Shown here piece after piece: positions 32,745 to 43,199 of a DNA stretch of 64,000 nucleotides (position 1 is its first letter; each line of letters opens with the position of its first letter). The notes under the pieces were generated by a model. That model did no database searches. It saw only the letters and a list, made by a program, of their open reading frames with translations, and was not told the DNA's origin. This stretch comes from Apodospora peruviana (taxonomy: Eukaryota > Ascomycota > Sordariomycetes > Sordariales > Lasiosphaeriaceae). Location of the stretch: positions 186,001 through 250,000 of the forward strand of contig JAUEDM010000010.1 in assembly GCA_033439685.1 (NCBI GenBank). Direction: 5' to 3'. The translations under genes were made by a program, and so were the position numbers.

Positions 32745-33788
32745 TTAAGCACCATTGTGCTTGACCTTCTTTCTCGGTCGCAGGTCGGCGGCATACAGCT
32801 TGAAGAACTCCTCGGGCTGGGTCGGCTGCGTGCCTGTGACGTCGTGGAAGGCCGTGGTGGCGATGTAGTTGGTCTTTCCCTCGCGCACCAGGCTGTAGTA
32901 CTCGAGGAGGTACTGCTTCTCGGACTCATCGCTGGGCGACTGGGCCGCGAGAACCTTCTTTGCTTCGCGCCTGTGATTATGACTGTTAATTTCTCTCCAA
33001 CACCGTTGCAATGTAAACAGGGATGCATACTCAGAGATGTTCTCAAACTCCAGCTTGGTTCCGAGGGCCTGGCTAGCGGCCTCGGCGAGCTCCTTGCCGG
33101 CGCAGAGCATGGGACCGGTAACGATCATCATCTGGCCGCGGTGCTTGTCATCGAAGCCATGCTTGCCCTTTCCGGCAAGAACGTGGGCCGCAACATGGGC
33201 GACGTCGCCAAGCGCAACAGGCGCAAACTTGTGGTTCTCGCCAATGGGCAGCGGCAGAATTCCTTCCTGCTTGGCCTGCTCAGAGTAGAGAAGCAGATTC
33301 TCGGCGTAGAAGCCAGCACGAATGACGCAAGGCGAATGGCCGAGCGCATTGTCGGGATCGCCCTTGGTCGACAAGACAGCCGCCTCAATGTCGATGAACT
33401 CGCGCAGACGCGGCTGCTTCTGCGGGTCGGCGTAGTCGCAGCCGACAGAGCTGATGAGCAGGACGTTTTGGACTCCAGCCTTCTTGGCGGCGTTGGCCAG
33501 CTCGATACTGATGTCGTACTTGTCCTCGTGGGCGGGCGGGATCAGGCAGATGGTGTCGCAGCCGACGTCCTTGAGCATCTTGACCATGATGCGTTCGCGG
33601 CCGGGGGTGTGGGGGACGATCTTGGCGCCGAGCGACTCGAGCTCCTTCGCCTTGGGCGACGCAGGGTCCATGGTCAGGCCCGTGATGCTGTCAATCTTGC
33701 TGTGGAACTTGCCCTCCTTGAGCAGCAGCTCGGCGATGAGGAAGCCCGTCTGACCGTCGACGGCCGTGATGCAGACGTTGCGCGTCAT
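32745..33788 (-). CDS. NmrA-type NAD(P)-binding protein 1
   Basis: Exons 33031-33788 and 32745-32970 on the complement; the 60-nt intron 32971-33030 (GTATGC...CAG) is in frame and has no stop, so the unspliced frame also reads through. The spliced product has 327 residues. It starts with a Rossmann beta strand and a Gly loop (ITAVDGQTGFLIAELLL) and continues with typical NmrA-family alternation of strands and helices, including LISSVGCDY, and FYAENLLLYSE. The ATG at 33788 directly precedes the first strand; the frame upstream is only a tandem repeat (Asn/Gln/Thr) and not part of the protein. NmrA-like proteins either sense redox state or act as short-chain reductases; the sequence does not tell which. 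Confidence 0.87.
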   Translation of the reverse strand: MTRNVCITAVDGQTGFLIAELLLKEGKFHSKIDSITGLTMDPASPKAKELESLGAKIVPHTPGRERIMVKMLKDVGCDTICLIPPAHEDKYDISIELANAAKKAGVQNVLLISSVGCDYADPQKQPRLREFIDIEAAVLSTKGDPDNALGHSPCVIRAGFYAENLLLYSEQAKQEGILPLPIGENHKFAPVALGDVAHVAAHVLAGKGKHGFDDKHRGQMMIVTGPMLCAGKELAEAASQALGTKLEFENISEYASLFTLQRCWREINSHNHRREAKKVLAAQSPSDESEKQYLLEYYSLVREGKTNYIATTAFHDVTGTQPTQPEEFFKLYAADLRPRKKVKHNGA

Positions 33789-33871
33789 GTTGGTGATTGT
33801 TGTTGGTGATTGTTGTTGGTGATTGTTGTTGGTGATTGTTGTTGATGATTGTTGTTGGTGATTGTTGGTGA
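33789..33871. repeat. Tandem repeat of ~15 nt in the 5' leader of the NmrA-like gene
   Basis: About five copies of a TTGTTGTTGGTGA-type unit, ending at the start codon of the gene on the complement. On that strand it reads as repeats of AATCACCAACAAC, an A/C-rich leader. Confidence 0.9.
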
Positions 33872-34652
33872 GATGTGTATCTGTTTCCAGTGGTTTTGGC
33901 GATGAAAGCAGCTCGGAGAGGTGAGACGATGTTGAGAGATGGTTCTGGTCTGAAAGAAATAACAAACAACTGCACGGTCATTGAATTTCATACACGCGTG
34001 GTCGTCATGAGACGTCATCGATTTGCTTCCTTCGACAAGGGTCCAGAACGCTGGCTCCCGCATCCCCAGACAGTGTAACTGACGATGCCACTGTGTCTTA
34101 TTAGTGCTTCGATCCCAAAATGAGGTGGCTGCTCGCGGATGTCGCAGGGCTGCATTTGCTAATCCGACACGAATTGACCAATCAAATCTTCCATTTCAAG
34201 TGCCTCACTCAGGAACGACCAACGGTCGGCAGGTGCAAACGCACGACGTTGATGGCCAATCGCAGCAGGAGCAGATCTCATCCCAACTTTTCCGCTAACC
34301 GTTTCTTTTTCCGGACTGAATGCTCCGTCACTCTGATTCCACGGTGCCTGCCACAAACGTCATCATCTCGGTCTCCACACACCGAAGCTTCTCGTCGTTG
34401 CACGCGTCTCGCCCTTGCATTCAAGCTCGCTTTGAGATGCAGATGAAACAGCGGTTTGTGGGCTAACGACACCAGAATACGCGCACGGAGTGCTTGGGCG
34501 AGCAGCGAGACCAATTTGTGAGCCCGGAACAGCACACCGAGCATCACCATCACCATCACATAATTACATTTTCAACAACGAAAAGCACAATTCCATCTAT
34601 CCCAAATTCTCCTTTTATTCAAACCCCTTTTCTATATAAATTCTGAACCCCT
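33872..34652. other. Intergenic region between two same-strand NmrA genes
   Basis: Remaining ~780 nt between the promoter side of the first NmrA gene and the 3' end of the second. No supported gene. Confidence 0.5.
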
Positions 34653-35695
34653 CTACCTACCCATCCCCTTACTACTCTCATTATTATCAGAATCGGGCCT
34701 TCCCCAGTACTTCCGCACAGAAACCACAAACTCCCTCGGCGGCCTCCCCAAAATCTCCTCCATCGTATCCGTAACAACAGCCGCCTCGCCTGCTCTAATA
34801 GCCTCCCAAGCCGTCGCCCACGTCCTCGCTTTTTCTTCGGACCCAAAAACCTCCTGCACCTGTTTGAGTTGCACATACTCGTCCACAGAAACCTGGCGGA
34901 TCCTAACATCGCGCCCCGCAATCTCGGCCAATATTCTAACTGTATCTTCAAGCGTCCAGACCTGCGTGCCAGTTAACAAAACCGTCTCGTTGACATATTT
35001 TGTTCCGCCCGAAACATAATCGGCAATTAGTCTCGCCGACGCCTCGCCCAGCTCGTCGCGCTCGACCCACGCTATACCGAGACCCGTCCCATCGTGCGGG
35101 ATCAAAATCTCCGAGACAGAGGGCTGCGCCATCGGACTAAAGAAGGCCGTGTAGATGGGCGTCGATTCGGCGTACAGCCCTTCGCGGATGATCGTGTACG
35201 TAAATGAGGTGTTGTCGTCGAGAGAAAGTTGGCGCAGGTGGGCTTCTGTTGTCAGGTGTGCCTGCATTACTTCCGCCAGGGAGTGGTTTGACGAGACGTT
35301 GCCTGCGAGGGCGAGAGAGCTGTAGAAGATGTGCGACACGCCTGCGCGGCGGGCCGCGTCTATTGCTGGGAGTTGGACCTATTTTCATTTGTTAGTATGA
35401 ATATTTAGAGTTAGGTAGGTCTGTTACTGACTTTGATGCGGTAATCGCGCTCATGGCTGGGGTACGAGATGAGGAAGAGGACATCGATTCCTGTAAACGC
35501 GACTTGCAGCTCGTCTGGCGATGACTCGTACGATGCCTCGCGCGTCTTGACGCCGGCGTCGATGTACGACTGCTGTGTCTTCTCCGGGTGCCGGCTGATC
35601 AGGGTGACCGTGTCGTTGGGCACTAATTTCAGGAGGTGCGTGTACGTGCTCCCGCCTAGTCCGCCGGATGCGGGAAAGATGCCTATTGTTTTCAT
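34653..35695 (-). CDS. NmrA-type NAD(P)-binding protein 2
   Basis: Exons 35432-35695 and 34653-35378 on the complement; intron 35379-35431 (GTCAGT...TAG, 53 nt) in phase 0. The product has 329 residues. The N-terminus carries the Rossmann Gly motif MKTIGIFPASGGLGGSTY, then VTLISRHPEK and VLFLISYPSHERDY. Across the junction RIK joins VQLPAIDAARRAGVSHIFYSSL, the standard helix and strand 5 of this family. It is oriented the same way as the first NmrA-type gene but is only distantly similar, so recent duplication is unlikely. Probably an oxidoreductase of the NAD(P)H:quinone reductase type; the substrate is unknown. Confidence 0.87.
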
Positions 35696-36374
35696 CGTCC
35701 GCAGTTGCTGTGGTAGCAGGATTATTGTTGTATTTGGTTATTATTTCTGTTAGAAAGACTTGTGTGTTTCTGCAGATTTTATGACCTTGGGAAAAAGGGT
35801 TGGGTTTGGGGGTGTTTCTGATTACGGCAACGTTGGGGATGATCAATGACGTAAGAAGTGCCATCAGGGGTCCAGTTTGGCGATGCTTGATTTGCAAGTG
35901 ATCCACCGTCATGCAAGACCCCTATTTTGGTTGAACGGGGGCAGGCTGGGTTTGTGTGACAGAGCAATGCCTCCTATAATGCCAGTGGAGTTTGATGTTT
36001 CATTTAGACATGGCATTTAAGAGCACTTGAGTCCTCGAAACTAAAAACCCGAAGCAACTTCTTTTAGGTACCTAGCCAAGTGTCGAGGTTGATTTCAAAC
36101 AAATTTATGACTAACAAATTAAGAAGAAAAGAATTCAAGCACGCGTTAAAGATGAGGGGCCAGGATAGCATAGCTGCTCACTGTATGCATAGGTATGTAA
36201 CAAACGGGTATTGCCCCGGGAGGTTGCCTCTATCTGCACGTTCTAGAACCAGTTGCATCTACAACTTGGATATTGGCGGCAACCACTTTATTTCATACTA
36301 AGGGCAGCATCAAATGAGTTTAACCAAGGTAAGCTACCTATCAAGTGAGACCTGGTACAATCGAACACACACTT
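35696..36374. other. Intergenic region, no feature seen
   Basis: About 680 nt of AT-rich DNA between the NmrA gene promoter and the 3' end of the VWA gene on the same strand. Nothing else is recognised. Confidence 0.5.
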
Positions 36375-37932
36375 CTAATCTTCTGTTTGGGCTCTTCTCG
36401 CGTGAGCACTAATTACGGTTCTCAGTATCCCATGTTCCGTCAAGGTGTGAGAACCGTCGACGCGATCCCAAGTCACCGTGTCGATGGTATCTCTCACGCC
36501 CATATCGCAGATTCTCCGATGCATCTTTATTCAGCGCGGAAGCGGCTCCGGTCTGTTTCCCGACCTGGAAAAACTGTATTCCCACTTGATCGGGAGGCGC
36601 ACCGTCGCCGTTATCGTACCTGTCGAGCTTTTTTTGCCGCCCACTTGATTTCGTCTTCAACCTTGTCGGAGGGGTGACCGTCGGTGATGACGATGATGTT
36701 TAGGCGCGTGCTGTCGATGGAGCGCTTTTCGTTCTCCTCGTACATCTTGAGATAGGTCTGCAGGATGTTGCGAAGTCGTCGGCCGACTTGGGTTCCCCCC
36801 TTCGGTTGCACGCTCTTGAAGATGCCGTAAACCTCCGCCTCAGACTTGACGCAGAGATAGCCGCCGGATGATCTGCCTTTTTGAAGTTCGGCCAGTTGTT
36901 CCGACCGATGGTTGAGGAAGTAGATGTCGATGCCGTCCTTGTCGTGCTCGACGCAGATCTTGGTGATGAGCTGCAAGACGCCACGCGTCCCCCGCCACGA
37001 GGGCCCTTCATTGAGCCCGAATCGTCGATGACGAAGACGGTGTCGAAATCTCTCAAATCGTCGTAAGGCGACTCTACTTCTGCCTCTTCATTATCGTCTT
37101 CATCGCCCGTCCCATTATCCTGAGCTGGAGGAAGTTGGTGAGCTTGAGGAGGTTGATGAGTTGGAGGAGGTTGATGAGCTTGAGGGGGTTGATGAGGAGG
37201 TTCAGCACGAGTTCCTGTCTCCCTGGGATGAGAGGTTGGGCGCGGCGGATTGGGAACCGTTGTGGTGCGTGGCATCTGTTGCCGAGGTGGACCAGATGCA
37301 TCTCCCTTCTGAACTACCCCAGACCTATCAAAGCTGGTAAAGCTACCATCTTGCTCTTCCCTCACTTTCACTTCCTTGCGATTCGCCCTGAAGACGATGG
37401 GCCCGGAGTCTTGAATGTCGGGCTGAGTGATGACTTCGCCGATACGCCCGTGCTCCTGAAGGCGAGCGTGAAAAGCGTTGTTGGGTTCAATCTTGAATTC
37501 GACACCGTCTTTGTAATCCACAGCGGCAAGCACTACCTCGGTGCCAATAATCTCCCTCGCCAGCCCAACGACAATATCATGCTCCGACCCTGGGTTTTCT
37601 GCGCAGTGGATGGTGAACGTTCCTAAGGTGGATCGTTTGTAGGGCTTCGTGGTTGGGTCGAGATCGCGGATGTGAAGACTGACTTTGCCAGAGGCATCTT
37701 TGCAATGTGCGGTCACGTAACTGCCATTGTTCGATGTACCGCCGAGGCGAACGAGTTTATGGTGTTTACCGTCGATCCGCTGTACCCCATTTGTATTGAC
37801 AAGTTTGCCAATGAATGCATACCACTGGTCAGAGAACTCGAACCCGTCTTGGCCATCTTGGCGGATGGGTTCGGTACGGTAGCATATTGCTGTGCGGATA
37901 TCCCTTTGTTGTAGTGTCCTTCTGTTGATCAC
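36375..37932 (-). pseudogene. VWA-domain protein gene with frameshifts
   Basis: On the complement an N-terminal globular region is followed by a Pro/His/Gln-rich linker (QPPQAHQPPPTHQPP). Then a von Willebrand A domain starts with the MIDAS motif VIDDSGSM. Immediately after it, at ~37008, the frame is lost. The +1 phase carries the expected continuation (SWRGTRGVLQLITKI, then GGTQVG and VITDGHPSD, the other MIDAS positions), so a single base appears missing. Two further phase changes occur near 36625 and 36510 in the C-terminal part, whose text (VGIQFFQVGK, then DTVTWD and LTEHGILRTV) is split between frames. The N-terminus may have an extra exon; a MEQSNYEVHISS text at ~38010 is a candidate but the phases do not join. 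The family occurs in many copies in fungi; function is unknown. Confidence 0.7.
37130..37205. repeat. Short imperfect repeat coding a Pro/Gln/His linker
   Basis: Repeats of a GAGGTTGATGAG(C/T)TTG-like unit of 15-18 nt inside the VWA gene; on the complement they encode HQPPQA-type text. Confidence 0.7.
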
Positions 37933-37992
37933 AGGGTTAGCCGCAAAAAGGGCGATCCGCTGGCAAGCTCACTGGAAATGTGGACTTCATAG

Positions 37993-38701
37993 TTGCTCTG
38001 TTCCATTGTGTGCTTGGTGCGATTGGTGGTTGGAGATGGAGACGAAGTAGCGAAGGAGAGTTCAACTGGACACGAGACAAAACTCCGGGGGGCACAGAAT
38101 CCCTCTGGAAGGGGTGATAAGATCGTGCCCGGAGCGAAATCGGAGAATGGAGGTACCTTTGCATGGCAGCTGGAGCAAGTTGGCATCCTACCTATCTCGG
38201 GAGTCCAATTCGGATACACGCCCGACTTCTACGGCTTCTACGGCAGCTCGTCGGCCAACAGCTCCAGTCTGCAGGCCGGCGCCCGTGTCACTCTCCAATA
38301 CTCTCAGCCGATCAAGCCGGGTTACATTACCAACAACGGGACCAAGCTCTTCGTCAGCGATTCCGGGTTGACTTCCATCGGGGGAGGGGCTCTCAACGGG
38401 ACGTTCCAGATCATCATGGACTCGGCCCTGCCTACCCCCAACCGCTCCGTGGTGGGGTTGGCACGCCAAGAGGAGGACGGAACTCCTGCGCCTGTGGCGG
38501 CCGTCGAGCTCAAGCCCGCAGTCGAGTACGCCTTTCACTCCGAATCCTGCCGTCTACGTTATTGGTGGCAACTCGGCCCCGGGACGTGTCATCGACTTCG
38601 ACGCGAAGGGCAACTTCGCCAAACTTGAGTTCCGAGGGAGTCAGAGTGAAGCTATCGTCACTGAACAGAGTAATGGTACCTTCACCATTCAGTACCTTTG
38701 A
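37993..38701 (+). pseudogene. Unrecognised protein gene with one frameshift
   Basis: A plus-strand frame contains coherent protein text with Gly, Ser, Tyr and Asn-rich beta-like strands (GVQFGYTPDFYGFYGSS, then QPIKPGYITNNGTKL). It changes phase at about 38537, where an apparent extra base splits the protein. The continuation (PAVYVIGGNSAPGRVIDFDA to FTIQYL) ends in TGA at 38701. Coherent text begins around 38195, so the true start could be downstream of the ATG at 37993 or in a lost exon. It lies head-to-head with the damaged VWA gene and upstream of the VWA/alpha-kinase gene. I do not recognise the family; a beta-sandwich fold is suggested only by composition. Confidence 0.55.
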
Positions 38702-40764
38702 GACAGCGGAGGGTAAGTTCCAACCTCCCTTTAAATCGAGCAAGGAGATCCCGTACTTATAAGAACACTTGTTAGCTGGCTGTTGAAGACTCGGTTGGAC
38801 GATCAACAGAACATGGTGATAGGTAGATCTTAGAACAAGAAGACATTCTTTTGCCATCATTTCTTCTCGTTGTGCTATCGGCCTGAATGAACATTGCCAG
38901 TCATATTTTTTCTCTCAAGGGCTGCCATCTATTGCACGCTGTTCAAGCACCGATGTGATTCAACTGCTGTGTTCCAATCGGCGTCGCTCTCGTGCCTGGT
39001 TTAGGCTTTTCCGAATCAACCCACCAGAAAGCCTTGATGTGATTGTTCTTCCTAGTGTTGTGTTTAGACCGTAGTCACTATGCTATCTTGACTCATCTTT
39101 TGATCATCTACATGTACTTTCCAAGTTGGCACTCCGCGTTGACATGCTGCCAGCCCTTACCACTGCTGAAATGCTGGACAAAGCACCCTTCGAAACCGTA
39201 GTCAACTATCCCGTTTACCCACTACGTGCTTCTGTCGACAAGTCACTCTCCCTTGCTGCAACGGGCCACGCCGGATAGGTGAAAATCGAGACGAGATTCG
39301 CGCTTTGCATATATGCATTCCATCAATTTGAACCTCCAAGCTGTCCAGGCGTCTTCTCATTTTCCGGTCCATTCGCCAGAGACTTCTTCCTGCGTGGGAA
39401 TAGTTAACTCCGCAGTAATTCCCGCCTTGTTTTGGCATGCAAGATGTAGTGGGTAGACGTTGGAAATAAGTGGTTCTCACTACGAATAAATGCCGTGAAG
39501 GGACTCGGGAAGAGAGGCTGGCAGTGGAGAAACTTTCAGGCAAACCCATTTCACTGGCCATCAATAATAAGCTCAAATTGCCTTGATTCACAACTTTCGA
39601 AGTTTTGACTGCCTGCATATTTTATGACAAGGACCAGTTTTCCCGCGGCTTCCGGGCATGTGCCGGCTGCATTTCGTAGCCGCGTCCGCCGCTGTTTGTT
39701 GCATATGGGAATATGCGGGATGTGACCTTCAGGCAGCCACAGGGCCATTTGACGCGGTACGGAGAATTCCTTCATGGACAAGAGATTGCTTGTCAGTTTT
39801 CCCAAAGGGCTAGACTCTAGCCCAGCCTGCTCAGAGTCGCATCGGGCTTGGAATAACGAAGCTAGACACATGCGGACCGCAGAAAACAAAGTTGTCAGAC
39901 GTGAAAGTAGTTTGGTATTGGTCAGCATGAAGTGGGATTGATTGCCTGACAGTCGGATGTATGCAGGGTCTTGTTGAATGTAACCCTTTGGGGGGTACAC
40001 CAAAGAAATCGATGAGTTGTGTTCGGATAGTGATGGAAAGGAGGGAAGAAGCAGGCTGCTACCGCTCCAGCAGACATTAATTTTCTCAGACGGAGCCGCG
40101 TTGCGGATCACCACGGCGTAGCTCCCTACTTCGATATGTATATCAGGAAAAAGCTACTCCACCACCCCTTCGTGTAAAGTGTTTATATTTTGCCGGCTCT
40201 TTGGTATGAGACAAAGGACACTGGCTTTTCCTCCACCAGCTCTATCCTCGAAAGTAAGATCAGGCTGTGGTATCGTGGTTAGCGGTGTGTGACAGGATCG
40301 GTGAGCCACGAGGGTCGAGCGGCAAATCATATTTGAGTTTAAACTGCGGCATCTGTCTTGCATGCCGTGCACAAATGCCATAGTCAATATTGTCTTAGAA
40401 GCATACACGTGTTGAAGACTTCGGCGGCATTGTGGCCTAACTTGGTCTCGACCAGATGTGATCTTTCACTTGCCGCGAGACCCATAAAACGCGGTGCCTT
40501 CTGGTGGTCGGGGTGTCAGTTAACGGGAAAAGGCGTATTTTGTATCAAACATCCGTATTCGGAGTTGACTGATGGGGTCGTCGAATTCCATTCCAAAACC
40601 ACGGCAGCGAGTGGAAATTTTGGACACGGGTACTTGATGTATCTGTCGATAACCACCCTACGCCATTGCCTCGGGGCTCGCATTCTCATTCCAGCTTACA
40701 ATCTACTTCACTGAAACAGTCACTCCAACACTGTTTCAAGTATTATCTTCCATCACTTGGTATT
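38702..40764. other. Long intergenic region
   Basis: 2.06 kb. A 187-codon open frame on minus (39551-40114) is present but shows no motif or codon bias, so it is not entered as a gene. No repeat or RNA gene is recognised. Confidence 0.5.
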
Positions 40765-42764
40765 ATGGCTTCGTCCGCAGGTCTCAAGACGGATGATATC
40801 CACTCAGCAACAGAGGCGATGAAGCGCGCCTCGCTCTCCCGGGACCCTTCGCTGCCTGGCTCTGACGCCCAGCGCGGGGTCAATGCATTCAAGAGTGAGC
40901 AGCGTAAAGCAAACGCCGAAGCACCTCGCCGGGCTACGGAAGGGCTGTTCAGGGCCATCTGCTCCACGGACCTGCTGTTTCTGATCGATACTACCGGTTC
41001 AATGGGGGGCTACATCAACGCTGCCAAGGACCAAATCAGAAGTATTGTCAAAGATATTGGCATAGCCTTCCTCAACGATGCCAAAGTTCGTATCGCCCGT
41101 GGTAGGCTACAAAGACCATCAAGATTCTCCCAATATCCAGTTCCTTAATTTTACGACGTTTCCGAACGAGGTGTATTCGTTCCTTAATACACTAAACGCC
41201 TCGGGTGGAGGAGATGCTCCCGAAGACGTCCTCGGTGGTATCCAACAAGCCCTTCGCGCCAAGTGACAGCACCGGACGCGATGCGTCATCCACATCGCCG
41301 ACGCCCCTGCGCATGGCCGTGACCTGCACGACTGGCCCGATTCATCCGACAAGTATCCCAATCCCGGCAGCGAGCCGCACCGCCTCACATACGCGCCGCT
41401 CATCAACCAGATGATCCGCTCCCATATCAACTACGCTCTGCTGTGCATCAACTACAGCACAGATCGGATGGTCTTTAAATTTTCTCAAGATGTACGCGGC
41501 TGCAGCAGCAGACTGCTCCCTGCTCCAGACAGACGAACAAGTACCATTCCGCTGCGCGCTGCATCATCCCCGACGAGCCACTGGAGACGGGCCAGCCGCA
41601 GTGGAACACACCGGGCTGGCTCAACGAGACCCTCAGCGTCGTGGGGTTCACCTCGGACGCCGTGGTCCACACCGCCAACACGCTCGACGACATGATGGCG
41701 AGCGACGACAACATCACCATGAGGGAGATGGAGCTGACCATCCACAAACGCCAGCACCCCTTCGCCCAGGGCTCCCAGCGCACGGCCTCGTACGCCGGCA
41801 CCGCAGCCTCCAGCGACCACTACGTGGTCAAGTCGTTCAAGCGGCCCGGCTCGCGGCTCCCCCGCTTAGCCGAGGACATGCAATGCCAGGCATTGTGTAA
41901 ATCGTTTGCGCTCGAGTTCAACGCCGTTTTAGGTGGCGAGCACCTGATCGATTTCATCGCAACCGCGTGCTTCAAGGGCGAACCGGGGGGCGCCGCGGAC
42001 GACGGGTGTATCTCCCTGGGAGCCATTGCTCGACGGTGCCGGCGGGTACGTCAAGTACAACAGCAATTCCGGCTGGGTCAACCCCGATATGGTTAACAAA
42101 ACCAACCAGACCGCGCAGGCTTTCTCACACTTCACCTTTGAGCGCTCAAGGGGGCAGTTTTTGGTGGCAGACCTGCAGGGCGTCAACGAAATGTTGACCG
42201 ATCCAGCCATGCACACACTCGACTCGGAGCGCTTCAACCCGTCCAGCTCGAATCTGGGCGAGGAGGGCTTCAAGTTTTTTTTTTACTTCGCACGAATGCA
42301 ACGATGTCTGTCGCAGGCTGGAGCTCAAGACCAGCGAGGCCATGATTAGGTCTGGCAGGTACGAATTCAGGGAGGCGTGGCCGTGCCTGGCCGACTCGGT
42401 ATGTTGCTCCAACATGCTCTGCGGCAAGATCCTGCTCCGCGCCGACGCCAACGAGTCGGCAAAGTATCCGCAGTGTCACTGGTGTGATACATGCTGGCCG
42501 CAGTTGGAGCAGTTCTCGGAGAGACGGATTTGCAGGACCTCAGGCCGCCGCAGCCACGAGTTCGAGGTATCTCGGTTCTTTTACGAATCCCAGGGGCAAA
42601 GGACGCCGCTTCATACGTGCTCAAAACATGGTGAGGAAAATCTTACGGCGGCAGCTGCGGGTGGCGAAGGTGAGGAATCAGCACTACCGATTGCTGTGGT
42701 GGCCGAAGGCGAATTTTGGGACAATATGAGATCTGCTGATGTGACGTTGGAATATGCTAGTTAG
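40765..42764 (+). pseudogene. VWA plus alpha-kinase (vWKA-type) gene with multiple frameshifts
   Basis: The N-terminal VWA domain has the MIDAS text LFLIDTTGSMGGYI and, after a phase change at ~41100, VVGYKDHQDSPNIQFLNFT. A TGA at 41264-41266 interrupts ALRAK/QHRTRCVIHIADAPAHG in the same phase; a TGG-to-TGA change is likely. Further phase changes occur at ~41487, ~41540, ~42018 and in a run of ten T at 42275-42284. The C-terminal half is an atypical alpha-kinase domain (MHCK/EF2K type): HYVVKSFKR with the nucleotide-binding Lys, FSHFTFERSRGQFLVADLQG, LTDPAMHT, NLGEEGFKFF, and the zinc-binding HECNDVC. The same architecture is known from Dictyostelium vwkA. Product if intact would be ~660 residues. 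With at least five indels and one stop I read it as a pseudogene. Confidence 0.75.
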
Positions 42765-43199
42765 CTAGGTAGGTAGATAGGTACCTCACTATGCCAATCA
42801 GTCAGATACCGGTGTTCAGCAAAGGTTTGGCTGTTGCTACGGAGACCGTGACTGGATAAATTCGGTGGTTTACTGCCAACTTGAACCCCAAAGGTAAAGT
42901 AAGATAAGGATGATATGGTATGGTAGGTACTGAAGACTTTTCTGGAACAACCCCGCATGATCAACCCATACCTAGCCAACAAGACAAGAGCCTAGATGTC
43001 CAAACCAACCCAACTCCCTCCCTGCTCCCCAGTTCACCTCCAAGTTTTCCAGATGTCCATAACCTCAAACCGTTTCCGTACTCCTCCCTGACCAAACCCA
43101 CCCCATTTAATCGACCGCCAGCCCCCCAAGCACCGAATTTTCCTCCCACCCCATCCTGTTGGTAGTCTATCTAAGGACTTGTAGATCTACAATGTTTTC
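42765..43199. other. Intergenic region, no feature seen
   Basis: 435 nt after the alpha-kinase gene, starting with TAGGTAGGTAGATAGGTACC-like repeats. A Pro-rich frame (42920-43165) has no support as a gene. Confidence 0.5.

Noticed and set aside
32971..33030. Reading through the 60-nt stretch in the first NmrA-type gene
   Set aside because: It has a GTATGC donor, an ATTAACA-like branch region and a CAG acceptor, and the translated insert is unlike the family.
39551..40114. 187-codon open frame on minus
   Set aside because: No start context, domain text, codon preference or splice partners; composition like surrounding non-coding DNA.
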